From the NCBI GenBank assembly GCA_026122225.1, contig JANEZZ010002064.1, forward strand, positions 496,001-560,000: a DNA stretch of 64,000 nucleotides. The letters run 5' to 3'. Made by a program: the position numbers and the translations under genes. Below, piece after piece: positions 30,802 through 42,119 of this stretch; positions within the stretch are counted from its first letter, which is position 1; each line of letters begins with the position of its first letter. Origin of the DNA: Heloderma charlesbogerti. Taxonomy: Eukaryota > Chordata > Lepidosauria > Squamata > Helodermatidae. A model generated the notes under the pieces. It saw only the letters and a program-made list of their open reading frames with translations. It had not been told where the DNA came from and searched no databases.

Positions 30802-31160
30802 GGGCTGTTATACATGAGACTTTTAACCTGCCACTTTACCGGGGCTTCTGCTTCTGGATTCTTTGTGGGGTTAAAATTGACTCCTTTACATTTGTTTTTT
30901 TCTGGGGGTTTTCTTTTTCTGCCTTTACATATGTTCCATTACACAACCACTAGGTGGTGTTGTGATATAGTGGAATTGTGCAAATATACCACGGTTTAAT
31001 GTCACCATTAATAAAAATACCAGACTTTCCTTGTTAGAAACACCCCCACCTGCACCACTATAATGCTTGCAAAGCAAGGGACAGGCCCACGTAACGCACC
31101 CGAAAACTACCAATAGTGAGGAATCACGAGTGTACAATAATTGCCTCATGTAGAAGGCTC
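30802..31160 (-). mobile_element. MITE, family C relative, with TGA duplication, beside the CR1 tail
   Basis: Plus-strand ends GGGCTGTTATACATGAGAC and CCTCATGTAGAAGGCTC. TGA precedes (30799-30801) and follows (31161-31163). It lies a few bases downstream of the CR1 tail. It is homologous in reverse to 26264-26598. Confidence 0.75.
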
Positions 31161-31163
31161 TGA

Positions 31164-31456
31164 GTATGCTCAATGGGCATGGAATTCTGACTGACTGTTG
31201 CAGGGGAGAATACAAAACTAGGGAGAAGTGGGAATGGAATGGACTACCCTGGAAGATGTTATGCCTGACTGGCTGGCAAGCTAGAAAACTAAACAGGAGC
31301 ACTCCACACTGCCATGTTTCATTGCAGGTCCCACTTGTTTCTTTTAATTTCTGACTAAGTCCTTTTCCACTGTGCAAAGCCAGCATTCTCTATCCAGACC
31401 CTTAACAAAAATTAACTTCCTTCCATTACATGCAAATAGCTTTCCCTCTACTGTCC
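31164..31456. other. No identified feature
   Basis: Unassigned spacer without a recognised repeat. Confidence 0.3.
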
Positions 31457-31600
31457 AATTAATTAATTAATTAAATTTATCTGTATATCCTGCCTTTCTG
31501 CCTAAAACTGGTGCTCAATGGGGCTAACACTGATTCTTTAAAAAAAATAAACTCAATTAAAACACAACAAAAAAACCAAATAAATTAAAAAGCACTGTTG
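31457..31600 (-). mobile_element. L2-type LINE 3' tail, minus strand
   Basis: (AATT)n at 31457-31475 followed by tatcctgcctttctgcctaa, the reverse of an L2 3' end, then A-rich sequence. Confidence 0.55.
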
Positions 31601-32030
31601 CTCGATCAAAGCTAGCATGAGTGTAGCCTTAAAGAATTGATATAATCTCTTTCTATTTTTAAATCAGCTGGAGAGGCCCTAAGACAGCCAAATACTTCTA
31701 TGAACTTCAACATTGGGTCTACTCTAATCCTTAAAGCAAACATTCTTTTAAAACACACCCATGGCTAAACAAGTTCAAATACAGAATCAAGCTCAAAACA
31801 TTCAAATAGAGGCAAATATTATGCAAACGAGTCCTCGGTTTCAGTTTCTTATTGAGTCACTGTGTAACACTGGGCAAGTTCCTTTACCACCCAGAGTTTC
31901 TGCAATTAACTTAAATAATACATGTAGGCATGTCAGTGCAGTGAAGGTTCCTTACAAAACCTCTGGACAACATTCTGAGGTTGTGCTAAATACCATTATC
32001 TTATGCAATAGGCTAGAAACTGCTTATTGC
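31601..32030. other. No identified feature
   Basis: An open plus frame of 111 codons (31761-32096) has no domain I recognise and no splice context I could support. Confidence 0.35.
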
Positions 32031-32170
32031 CTAGTCCCAGCCTTGAGGACTGGGAAGTTGAGTTGGAAGACAGCTTGTGTTCAGTTGCTATTTTAATTAA
32101 TTCTGTACACTGTCTTGTGATCTTGTAATTAAGGCCAGTATATAAATATTTCAAAATAAATAATAAATAG
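32031..32170 (+). mobile_element. LINE 3' end, L2- or CR1-like
   Basis: The end reads ctgtacactgtcttgtgatc, then ggccagtatataaatatttc and an AATAAATA tail, in the style of an L2-type 3' end. Confidence 0.4.
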
Positions 32171-33176
32171 AGGGTGAGAGCAGATCATGTGGGATTTGCT
32201 TCTCACGTTTATAGGAAGCATTGAAAAGTGAATTTGTGTGTGACTTGCCTATTTTCAGTTTTATTCTAGAGTAGGCACAGGGGCCCCAGTGCAGAACTTA
32301 CAACCCCCTTGCCCCATGGTAGGGTCCCAAACCAGAGTGAGAACCTGCATCTGATCTAGAATTTGTTTGTTTTTAAAGACCTCTCTGCTAGACACGCATT
32401 TAAAGTAATGTCTTTTGGCCCTTACTCCCAGGTAAGTGGGTAAAAGATTGTAGTGTCCGTGCATGGAGGGCTCCTTTAAATTAGTGTAGCACATGGGGAA
32501 GGGAAGGAACATTTTGGACCCTGGTCAACCAAAGCCACCTTGCAACATAGTGATAATGTTAGGTCTTTAAATTAAATTAAATTAAATTAATTCATTTGAT
32601 TTATAGCATAACCCAAAGGTTCAGGTCAGGTAACAATATGCTTAGAAACTGAAAATATTGTAACTCATCCCTTGTACCGCCCTGTCCTTGGCTCACCAAA
32701 TAATAGGAATGTTTAAGGTATCTTACATTGCTTCAGGAAGATGTCAAAGGTTACACCCTCACCCGCCCACATAGCTGACTGCCAAAACTATGCTTCTTGC
32801 ATAGCAGCTCTTTTGCAAAAGCCACACAATTTAAAATCCATGGATGGCCACAGTGGTTTATCCACGCTACATTTCATCAGGTATCCTTAAGCCTGTATTG
32901 AATCCCCATTTGATTCTGTAACTTGCATGGGCTTGATCCAATGTTTCCTTGGGATTAAGTCCAGTTGAGTTCAATGGCGTTTACTCTGGGTTCCCGACTC
33001 TTGATGTCAATAATTCTGAGCAGGGCTGGGAAAAGAGCTAAGAGGCAAAGCCCAGCGTTGGGGGGGGGAGGCAAAGCCCCGTGTTTTTTCTGGGCCCAGG
33101 GGTGGAGTAGGCCCCAAGATATTTGCCGGGTCTTGGGACAGATTCCAGCAGAAGAGCTATCTATCCACCTATGACA
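32171..33176. other. Mostly unassigned; AATTA microsatellite
   Basis: A pentanucleotide-like TAAAT run lies at 32570-32591. A family F scrap (gattaagtccagttgagttc) is at 32955-32980. No exon recognised. Confidence 0.4.
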
Positions 33177-33305
33177 GGGGTGGGCAACTTGTGGCCATCC
33201 ATATGGTTGTTGGATTGCAATTCCCCTCATCCCTCACCATTTGACTATGCTAGCTAGGGCTGATGGAAACTGCAGTCCAACTACATTTGGAGGGCTACAT
33301 GTTGC
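33177..33305. mobile_element. Palindromic short element, family I
   Basis: ggggtgggcaacttgtggcc and ggagggctacatgttgccca form the arms, with tagctagggctgatggaaac near the centre. Confidence 0.6.
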
Positions 33306-34019
33306 CCACTCGATCCTATGCTGTATAGCTAAGAAAAGAATCTATGGGGGGGAAATTAGGACGGATACAAATTACCCTACAGCAGAACATTAAGCAGAGG
33401 AGGAGAGAAACCCACCCTAAGGATGAGAAGGTGGGCAGCAATATTTGGGTGGGGCTGATGGACCTTTGTGCGTGATAGTTACTTTATTAAACTTACGATA
33501 ATGAGGTAATTCGTGGGCTTTTTCTCCATTTTTGCTGTACATACTTCTGCTGTTCTACAATGGCAGGGCAAAGGAAGGATGACCAGCTAGTAGGGAAAGA
33601 TTTTCCGGGTAAGAGACAAGAAGAGGAGGTAGGTGGGACTCCTGTGGTGCCAATCAAGGATTCATGGAAGCATCAGTTTGACTGCAGGAATGAGCGTATG
33701 GGGATGTGCAACATGTTCTTTTGGTGTTCAGGAAGAGGAGGAGAGATGAGGAGCAGGTGGGAATGAGGAGGTATCAACAGGCCCAATTCTGTGATCTGGC
33801 GTGGGAGGAAGGGGAGATGCCTTTGTAGTAAGTTGCCTTGATGTTTCAAAGAGTGGGTTCTTACATCAGCCTAGTGGCATGGAAGCTGCCTTTCGACACT
33901 GCCAGGGTAACATGAGATGCCACATGCAGGGATCCCACACTGCAATTTCTCCCCACACCATATCAGAAACTCAGGGAATATCTGGGAAGGAGCTGGAGTG
34001 AGGACTCCTCCTACATCAG
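33306..34019. other. No identified feature
   Basis: No repeat or exon recognised. Confidence 0.35.
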
Positions 34020-34544
34020 GGGTGCAGGACCTCTTTCAGCCTGAGAGCTAGATTCCCTTTTGGAGAAGCTCTCAGGGGCCACATTCCAGTGGTGGGTGTT
34101 GGGAATATTGCAACCTCACCTGCAAGTTACTGGAAGGGGACAGTCTTGCAGTTAGTTAATTCATGGGAATTTTGACCACAGCTAGCCCTAGGATCTCTAT
34201 AGCCTACAATGTGGTTTCCTGTGATTTCTTCCTTTTGCTCCTCTCCTTCCTCCCCCCACCCGCCACAACTTCCACCATTGCTGGGAACACGTGTGTTTGC
34301 TCTCTTGCTCCTGCTTGTGTAATGGAACACAAGATGGACCGAACAAACTCTTCTTGAAACTCTACTCTGTACCTGCATTTTATATGCAAGAACATTGTGA
34401 ATAAAACCATTTTACCTTTTCTTCACCAAAGAAGGATGTGGTCTTCTTTTATCATTTTAAGATAGCCTGCGTGCATGTGGGACTGGTAAACACTCGTTCT
34501 GTTTTGGCTTTTTGTTTTTTTCTCTGCTAGTTGCCTTTCTAACA
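34020..34544. other. Family K scrap, then unassigned sequence
   Basis: 34020-34130 matches the right end of family K (ggacctctttcagcctgaga, on the plus strand here in reverse sense). From 34290 an LTR-like AATAAA context (gtgaataaaaccattttacc) occurs, but no LTR boundaries could be found. Confidence 0.35.
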
Positions 34545-34865
34545 GGAGGCGTCATTACTAAATGATCCAATCAGTGGATGGGGCTGAAAAGGGAAGGAGT
34601 GGGACACAAAATTCCAAAAATACCAGTATCTTTTCAACGCTCTTACTGCCAATAACTCCACCTTTGGAGAGGCATTTCAACTTTTTAGAATAGGGGGAAA
34701 ATGCGCAAAAGCTGGGGAACCACCAAATGACTGGTGGTTGGGGGAATGGGGTTAGGCTCAGAGGAATGAGGTGCAGCCATCTGGGAAACCCCAGAGGGCC
34801 AGATTGGGACAACGGGCAGGTTGGATTTTGCCCCTGGGTCTGAGGTTCTGCACTCCTGCCCTACA
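34545..34865 (-). mobile_element. Family K repeat, copy without L2
   Basis: On the minus strand it reads gcagaacctcagacccaggg through gggtttcccagatggctgca to accaccagtcatttggtggt, without the L2 3' fragment found at this place in the other two copies. It thus shows what the uninterrupted junction looks like. Confidence 0.6.
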
Positions 34866-34925
34866 TGGACTGGGACTACCCACATTATCCTTGGGCATGT
34901 GAAGTAGTAGTGCTGCAGTGATCTA

Positions 34926-35086
34926 GAGTGGCCATGTGTTCTCCTTTACAGAAGACAATCCTCTAGTCCAAGAGCTGCCAGAGAACTATCTATTCTGAAG
35001 GTGTCCACTGTATGAAGGACTTTCCAGTCCAAGCCCAGTTTAAAGATAAAGAACTATCAGAAGGAAAAGCTGGGCCTTGAACTAAC
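34926..35086 (+). mobile_element. Family M repeat, partial
   Basis: agtggccatgtgttctcctt, gagctgccagagaactatct and cagtttaaagataaagaact match 44985-45120. The right part is replaced by a hAT-like end at 35087. Confidence 0.55.
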
Positions 35087-35345
35087 TAGGGATGAGTGAA
35101 CCCCCTGATGTTCAGACCGGTGTGTGTTGGGGGTCCGCTGCGGGGAAATCTAGGTCATTTGGTGCATTGCGGATTTCCCCGGAGCCCTGATGAGTCTGTG
35201 GGATTTCATGTGGCGGCTCTCCAGCTTTATAAAAGGCAAGATAGGCTGATGGCGGCTGCCATTAGCCTATCGTGGAGAAATTACAGCTGTAATTGGTGTA
35301 TTTTATGCCATTTGCGGCTGTAAAACACTTACTTCTACCTAAATT
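35087..35345 (+). mobile_element. hAT-type MITE, family A, right end unclear
   Basis: Opens TAGGGATGAGTGAACC, and the interior tatgccatttgcggctgtaa matches 8528-8545 of the complete copy. The mirrored CATCCCTA end was not found, so the element is truncated or decayed on the right. Confidence 0.6.
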
Positions 35346-35394
35346 TGGACACTGACTGATATGTATTATTTTCCCTTCATTTTTCAAGTGCTTA

Positions 35395-35495
35395 ACAGTA
35401 TGTCTAATCCTAGACAAGCCTAGTCAGAAGTAAGTCCCATTGATTTTAAGGGGGTTTGCTCCCAGGTAAGTGTGTACAGGATAGCAGTCTAAGAG
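35395..35495. mobile_element. Family F palindromic element
   Basis: Reads gtctaatcctagacaagcct and later gctcccaggtaagtgtgtac then aggatagcagtc, forming the fold-back. Confidence 0.55.
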
Positions 35496-35849
35496 GTTGT
35501 TTGCTCTTAACTGCAGGTACCTATTACCTATTTGCCAGCTACCTGTCTCACCCTTGCTCACTTGGACAATAATCCAGCCACACACAATGGGGCTCTGTGA
35601 ACTCTTTCAGTAACAATGGGAACCTGTTCAGCTACCCACACCACCTGACAGCCCTGTCACATTCCTCAGCTGTGGCTCTTGTAATTACCAGGTGCTCCAG
35701 TTCTGACAAGGAAGAATGAGGTGTGTGTCTCTGGCACAACTGTGTAAGCTAATGGTTGTATCATGGCTCTTATCAAAGCTTTGATAGAAGCAAACAAATT
35801 AAAATTGCATAAGTCATACTTAAGAGATATTATAGAACAGCTAATCTGG
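35496..35849. other. No identified feature
   Basis: Unassigned sequence. Confidence 0.3.
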
Positions 35850-35960
35850 TGTCCTCCAGAATTTTTGGACTTTGACTCCCATCAGCCCTAGCCATTGTGG
35901 CCAGTGGTCAGGAATCCTGGGAACTGTAGTCCAAAACATCTGGAGGGCACCAGGTTGGGG
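35850..35960. mobile_element. Palindromic short element, family I
   Basis: tggtgtcctccagaattttt on the left mirrors catctggagggcaccaggtt on the right, with catcagccctagccattgtg near the turn. Confidence 0.7.
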
Positions 35961-36074
35961 GAAGGTTGCTATAGAAGTTGGGGGCCTCGGAGGCCACCAT
36001 TTCTGCAGGCCCATGTCCTGTTGCTAGGCGACCTCTGTTAATTTCAGTAGAGCTTACACCACTTGGTGGATCAC

Positions 36075-36192
36075 TCTTTGCCTTTCAAAGGCCTACAACT
36101 CCCAGCATGCCCCAGCCAGCCATGCTCCCTGCAGCATGCTGGGAGTTGTAGGCCTTTATTCTGTATAAACATGCATAGGATTGTGCCCTAAG
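36075..36192. mobile_element. Family H palindromic element
   Basis: A strong central inverted repeat, aggcctacaactcccagcat against atgctgggagttgtaggcct, followed by the family H terminal sequence catgcataggattgtgccct. Confidence 0.7.
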
Positions 36193-36287
36193 TGAACAGA
36201 TTGGAAAATAACTGAGCTAAGAAATGTCTTCAAAATATATTTTCATCTGGGTTTGAGTCATGAGTATGTTGTTAGTATGTCCACAAT

Positions 36288-36567
36288 GAGCTTTTCTACA
36301 CATGGCATTTATTGTATGCTCATCATTCCCTACTCACAGTTGTTTATAGGTTCTTCAGATGACAGTGTGACTCTCCAATTTTGCTTCTGTTTTTAAACAG
36401 CACTTTCAGAGAGGTTTTTTAGAGCAGGGAAAATGCAGTATTATTTCTGAGAGCAAAAGAAAATGCTTTTTCCACTTGTGCATTTGCACTATTCTGCTAC
36501 ACCACAGTGCTACTTAGAGGTTATGTAGTGGACAAGCAGGAAAGGAAATGCTCTTTGTGTAGTGCTT
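36288..36567. mobile_element. MITE, family C relative
   Basis: Left end GAGCTTTTCTACACATGGC; right side tgctctttgtgtagtgct. The interior shares cagcactttcagagagg-like and cacagtgctacttagaggtt-like blocks with other family C copies. Confidence 0.55.
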
Positions 36568-36586
36568 GGATCTCAATTCAGCAGGA

Positions 36587-37325
36587 ATGGGGAATCTCAG
36601 GTCCAGGGGTCAAATCCAGCCCTCCTGAGATACCAATCTGGCTCTCTGGGTTTCCTCAGTTTTATTTATTTATTTATTTATTAAATTTATTAATCGCCCA
36701 TCTGACTGGAAACCCAGCCACTCTGGGTGATGTACAACCCCCATAAAACAATATAAAACAATAAAATTTTACCATAATTTTTTTTTTAAAATACCCTAAC
36801 CCACCCCAAATGCCTGCCTGAACAACCACGTTTTTAATGCACGACGGAAGTTCATTAAAGAGGGGGCATGACGGAGTTCCCTAGGGAGGGAGTTCCACAG
36901 AGTGGGGGCCACCACAGAAAAGGCCCTCTCCCTCGTCCCCACCAGTCTAGGTGTCCTGGCTGATGGGACAGAGAGAAGGCCATCTGAGGCTGATCTTGTT
37001 AAGCGGCCTGTCTGGTGTTGCTGGAGGCACTCCTTAAGATTGGCCATGCCCTCCTCCCATGGCCCCCTTCCCCCCCAACCATCAATTATTTGTTGGTCTC
37101 CTGGCTTTTGTGTCCTTTCCCCCCATTCTAAAAGGCTGAAATGCCTCTCCTAAGGCTTAGTTAGTGGCAGTAACAGCTTTAAGCTACAATATGTTTGTTG
37201 TTGTTTTTTGTATTTTTGGCCCCACCCCATTTGCCATTAGGCTCTGCCCACCACTGGAATGTGGCCCTGAGAGCTTCTCTGAAATTTAATGTGGCCCTTG
37301 GGCTGAAAGAGGTCCCCCATCCCTG
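36587..37325. mobile_element. Composite repeat, family K, with L2 inside
   Basis: Outer repeat begins gggaatctcaggtccagggg and ends tgggctgaaagaggtccccc. The middle is L2 (36657-37050). The arrangement parallels 25148-26258. Confidence 0.65.
36657..37050 (-). mobile_element. L2-type LINE 3' fragment
   Basis: The minus frame reads RLVGTRERAFSVVAPTLWNS, then LPRELRHAPSLMNFRRALKT and WLFRQAFGVG, the intact C-terminus of the L2 polyprotein. The 3' end carries gggcgattaataaatttaat and finishes in (AAAT)n at 36657-36685. Confidence 0.9.
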
Positions 37326-38529
37326 CTCTAAAGAAGGACTGGCTCTCTCTTAAGGTGTCTCTTTCACCATCTTAAGCAAGCACTTCTGATTGCAAGCACT
37401 TCTGATGTCACCCAAAGATGTGTGCTTATCCACAGTGGTTAAAGCTGAAAGCTCTGCCATGGATATGTATAACTGGGTGTTACCCAAGGAACCTGTTGCT
37501 AAGGCAGGTGAAAACAGCAAAGGAGAGAAGGAAACAAAACCATATCAGGAAGTAAAGCTCTTCATTGGTGACTTTAATTATTTAAACTGTATCAAGATAC
37601 TTACACTATATTCTACATAGAGTGACATGTATTGTGTGACCCAAGGACTTACAACTCACAGTAAAAATCTTGAGGATTAGCTGTGTTGTGGAGTGGAGCC
37701 CAGTTAGGATGGCTGAGTTTAACTAACCATTATATTGGATCCAGTTTTGACCTCTAGTGAATTGTAAATGAACCTGGACAATTGAAATTAGCCTACCTCT
37801 TACCAATTAAGGTTGCTGTCTGAGCAAGAGACTTTTTAAAAAATATGAACCAGCTCCTATCTCATTTGCATTCACAGCTTATCATTTACAATGTCCCGGG
37901 GGTCCTTTGATGATAAAAATATACACTAGCCTTTTGCTGAACTGCTGAGCCAACCTTTTTATAACCCTATGTGCACATAAAGAATGCAAGATAACTCAGG
38001 TCTGCTTGCAAGTGACATTTAGTTATGGGAGTGAGGAAAGAAAGGCGAGCTCATTAGTATCCTAGCACAGAGTCTAATTCTATTGTCTATATTTAGTGCA
38101 TTTTTTAGATAGCCAAGTTTTCTATAGTTCTATAGTTACACTGGCTTAAGTAACCGTGCTGGGTTTGGATATAAGCAAGCATTTAATTGTGGATATATGA
38201 GTTTATGGGAAGTGATGATACACTTTAAAGTACACAAACATGCAAGGTTGGGTTTTTTTTAATAATTCCTCTTGTTAGTGCTGACTCCAGGTTTTGGGTA
38301 GGCTTTGGACGAGATACACGACTGTGCAGATGGAGAGAGTGAGGTGAGCAAATGCTGCTGTTCCTTCTCTGCATTCCTCTGCTCACTTTTTCAACAAAAC
38401 AAAGCAGGCAAACGGGCGCTGAATGAGCAGCAGAGCCAGGAGGCTCCAGGAATGGACATTGGTGTGATCTCTGCCCAACTATGCTGGCAGCTGATGCCAG
38501 CCCTATATCTTATTTTTGTGTGGTAAAAA
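37326..38529. other. No identified feature
   Basis: About 1.2 kb of normal-composition sequence without a recognised repeat or exon. Confidence 0.4.
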
Positions 38530-38980
38530 GGGCTGGTTAACCTGTAAGACTAAGCCATGGTTTAGCACTATGTGGTCAAACTTGAACAAGGCCAAGTAAA
38601 GTGTTGGGCTTGTATGCTTCACCTCCCTTCTCCTGCGGGGCCAAGAGTAGAATGGCAGCTGAGTTTAGAGTTACTTTCAAAGAATCCTGGCTTAGCACCA
38701 GGGACCTGGCTTATAACAAACTCTGTTCAATTGTTAAACAAGCCAATGTCAAACCATGGGTTCAGAAGATGGCTTATTAAACTAACCAGAGTTTGTTTTA
38801 AACCAGGATACCTTGTTCAAATGTAATGCTAAACAGGATTCTTTAAAAGTAAAACTAAACTCTGTGGAAGGCTTCCTCCTGGCCACACATGAGGAGAAGA
38901 GAGGGCACAAACTCAACACTTTGCTCAGGCTTCTCCATGTAGCGCTAAACCATGGTTTAGCATTACATGCAAACCAGCCC
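38530..38980. mobile_element. MITE with GGGCTGGTT ends and AAA duplication
   Basis: Starts GGGCTGGTTAACCTG and ends ATGCAAACCAGCCC. AAA flanks both ends (38527-38529 and 38981-38983). The interior repeats the palindromic word ccatggtttagca near each end. No transposase frame. The 145-codon minus frame at 38782-39219 crosses the right end and is not supported. Confidence 0.65.
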
Positions 38981-38983
38981 AAA

Positions 38984-39454
38984 GTGCAGTCTGGCACAGT
39001 GTATTTTCTTCCGAAATTTGTCCATGTACACATATTGTTTCTGCATGTAAATATGGCATGAATATAGCTATTGTTTCTATAACAGGAAAATGTTGCATGT
39101 GTGAAGCTTTGGAAGATGGATAGACATGCTCCTGATGGCTTCAACAGATACAGTATTGTTGCCACTTTGTTTAAGAAAAATGTAACGTTTTGAGAAATAT
39201 TTTTAATTGGACCATGCACTTCCTGTGAATATAAATGATCCTTCTCATAAGAAATGAATGAATTGTGTAAATGCCAATGAATATGGCAGCACTCATCTAC
39301 AACTTATTTGGAAGTCTCCAGATCCATGGAAACAGCTTTAGTTATCACATCCAAATATGCCATGGAGATCAGCAAATATATTTTTTCAGATTGAAACATG
39401 TTCTTCTTAACTCCTATATCACTCGGAGGTTTACAAGCAAACTATGCAGGGTGG
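38984..39454. other. No identified feature
   Basis: AT-rich unassigned sequence. Confidence 0.3.
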
Positions 39455-39834
39455 TATGAGTGGCAGAAGCAATCCTCGCCTCCCTGTCCTCCCGCCTTGC
39501 ATTGCTAGAAGGGCTTTTTTGCCCATCTAGTGAAAGCATTTTGGAGGGGGAGGGAAGGAGGCTGGGGAGGCCTCAGGACAGCTTGTATCTTGGCCTCTCC
39601 AGTCTCCTCCCCTCCCCACCCACTGAAATGCTCCCTTCTCCCCTGCTCCGAAATTCTGTTCCTGGTCTCGGAGAGGCAGCCAGCACAGTTCTTTCCATGC
39701 TGGCTGCAGAGGGCGGCGGGGAGGAGCTTAGATTCCCAGCTCTGAGGTCGGAGCACTGTCTCCGACTTTAGAGCTGGGAATCCGAAATAAGCTATGGCCC
39801 TTCAGATGCTGTCTAGGGGCCATAGGATTGTTCT
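39455..39834 (+). mobile_element. GC-rich inverted-repeat element, family E
   Basis: Contains gggcttttttgcccatctag, a purine tract, gagaggcagccagcacagtt and ends ctaggggccataggattgtt, collinear with 2801-3228. The left terminus is decayed (agaagcaatcctcgcc). Confidence 0.65.
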
Positions 39835-41047
39835 CTCTGCTGCCTAATGCTCAGCTAAGAGGTAAAGATTAGGGAGAGTGGGCTGATTTTGCATCATTTA
39901 CATTTAAAGTTCATCTTCTTTAGCTCCTTTGTTTTTCTATGAGTCCTCTGGAATAATGAGACATGGGACCTCCAACAAAACATTGAAGTGTGGAGTGCTT
40001 CTCTTCAAGTCAGCCAGCCATGTCTTCTTGCAGGATACTCTATTCCATTGCCCCTCTCACTTAGTTTTCTGTTTTTCTCCCAACAGTCAGCATTCCATGG
40101 TCACTGAACATGCTCAGTCTTCCTTGGGTTGTTGGCTGTTTTGGGATTTCCCTCCCTTAAGCCCTCACCCCACTCCACCCCGCAAAGGCCTGCAAACCTT
40201 GGGTTTCCCCCAAGCCAATTGATACCTCACTTTGTGTGTGTATGGTGCTGTTTTCGTTACATAAGGAACCATGCTCAACCTCTGAACTTCAGAAATAGAG
40301 GGAATGACTGAGCATATGGATCCTGTTTGTGTTCTTAGGCAAACTATTTATAGCTCCCTTGCACATCATTAAACATACCAGGGAACAACATCAGTTCTTT
40401 TTTCATGCCAGGCGCCTTTAAAACTGGCATTCAAACATACACTGGTGACCATGAGCTTATTCACACAACACATAATTTACATCAAAGGATTGTTTCCATG
40501 GTAATTTCTGGGACACTATGGACAATCACTAAGAACTGCACACCACAATTCTTGGGAGAATTAGATGGCTTGAAAGAACTTCCATACCCAGAGATTTTAC
40601 CAAATAGTCCCTTCTACCTGCACCATTCTCAGAACCACAAGTCACTTTCTATGGAAATACTACAGTAGGGACCATTGTAGGAGCATCTCCCTGGCACATA
40701 TTGAGCCAGCTTGCATGTCACCATAAGCCACCCTGAAAATAAGCCACAGTGGGTTGGTTGTTTGCTCACTAACCCATGTTACTGCCATCAGACAATCAGG
40801 CACTCTGTGGCTTGCTATAGCTTTTTCGCCCCTTAGTCTCCCACCCGCTCCTGGCATGTATCCCATGGACCTTTGCGGCACATCCTCAGCAACTTACTCT
40901 TCTAATGAGCACAAATGCACTCACCAGCAGAGTTTATTTTGTAGGGGTTTTTCCCACCTTTGGGAGATGCACGCATATTTGCTAAAGTGTAGTAACTACT
41001 GCATATGTTCGCAGTAACTACTGTGAATAAACACAGTAGTTACTGTG
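39835..41047. other. No identified feature apart from a small hairpin
   Basis: No exon or repeat recognised in most of it. A perfect hairpin lies at 41014-41043: GTAACTACTGTG and CACAGTAGTTAC around a six-base loop, next to the tandem repeat that follows. Confidence 0.4.
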
Positions 41048-41240
41048 AATTTGCATAACTCTCCCCCAAAGTTAAAAAAAGTTAAATTTGCACAAATCTC
41101 TCCAAAGATGGGGGGGAAATTAATGCTAAATATGTGCAAATCTCCCAGGTGAAAAAAAGATTACGCTAAATATGCGCAAATCTCCTTAAGGTGGAAAAAA
41201 TGTTACATTTGCACAAATCTCCCCGAAAGTGAAAAAAACA
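41048..41240. repeat. Degenerate ~40-bp tandem repeat
   Basis: The word aaatttgcacaaatctc, with changes, recurs near 41048, 41083, 41128, 41168 and 41206, giving units of about 35 to 45 bases separated by A-rich linkers. Confidence 0.75.
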
Positions 41241-41409
41241 CAAGGCGTACCTGTATAGGGAGGAAACAAAATCGAGGAGTAAACTGACTAGTGTCATTTC
41301 AAGATGTAATAGAGAGTGGCTATCGTTAGGGAGATCATGAGGAGTGACTGGGGTTTTTGCCACCGTTGCCAGGCGACTCTGTAGCCCTTTCCAACAAAAT
41401 ATGCAAAAA

Positions 41410-41620
41410 ACATGTCCAGGTTTGGACATCATGGCAAACCACTCTGAAAACAAGCCACCCTGAACAACGCAACAAGAAGCCATGGTTTCTCAGGGTGGCT
41501 TGTGTGCGGTTAACAAACTATGCTGAGGAAACTGCACCGGATTCAGACATCATGACAAATCACCCTGAAACAAAGAAGGGCGATACAAGCCAGTGTGGGT
41601 TGTCATGTCATGCACACCAG
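41410..41620. repeat. Fold-back fragment related to family J
   Basis: Has gccatggtttctcagggtgg and ggattcagacatcatgacaa, words shared with the hairpin at 5999-6341 and with 29098-29640. Boundaries are unclear. Confidence 0.35.
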
Positions 41621-41800
41621 CTCATTGTGGGAAGCTGCCTTATGTCAAGTCAGACCACTGGTCCATCAAGTTCAGTATTGTCTACTCTACCCTGACTGGG
41701 CATGGCTCTCCAGCGTTTCAGGGTTTCCCTAGAGATGCCAGGGATTCACCCTGTGACATTTTGCATGCAAAACGTGTTCCACCGACCTCAGCGTCTTCTC
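41621..41800 (-). mobile_element. tRNA-type SINE 3' part, minus strand
   Basis: ggaagctgccttatgtcaag then cagaccactggtccatcaag is the reverse of the SINE end seen at 45590-45640. The head is degraded (about 41740-41800). Confidence 0.65.
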
Positions 41801-42119
41801 TTTAGACACTCATCTAGGCACCTGTTCTTGGGCCCAGTCCTGTCCTCCTGCCCTTAAGAGGAAATGGGAAAGCCCATGAGGAAAACATTTTGTTTTCCAG
41901 CATGCTCTGTTCTTTTGAATGACTGTTTCCTGGAAAGAGCAGAAGTCAAGTGTTCACGCCTTTGATGTGAAGTAATTACACCAGTCACTCAGCAAATCCA
42001 AAAAGACTGGGTACCCCTGCCGGGAATGGGTGATATCCGCTTCACGCACATTTTAAGAACTTTTAGTTTTTAATTATGTTTTGACAACGGTGTTCCTCTC
42101 TTCCTCTGTTTATATCCCA

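Noticed and set aside
34290..34440. Transcript end or LTR polyadenylation site at the AATAAA
   Set aside because: No LTR boundaries, downstream GT-rich element pattern or upstream exon could be shown.
41048..41240. CRISPR-like array
   Set aside because: Repeats are imperfect, spacing varies from about 35 to 45 bases, the linkers are A-rich and not unique spacers, and the host is a vertebrate.
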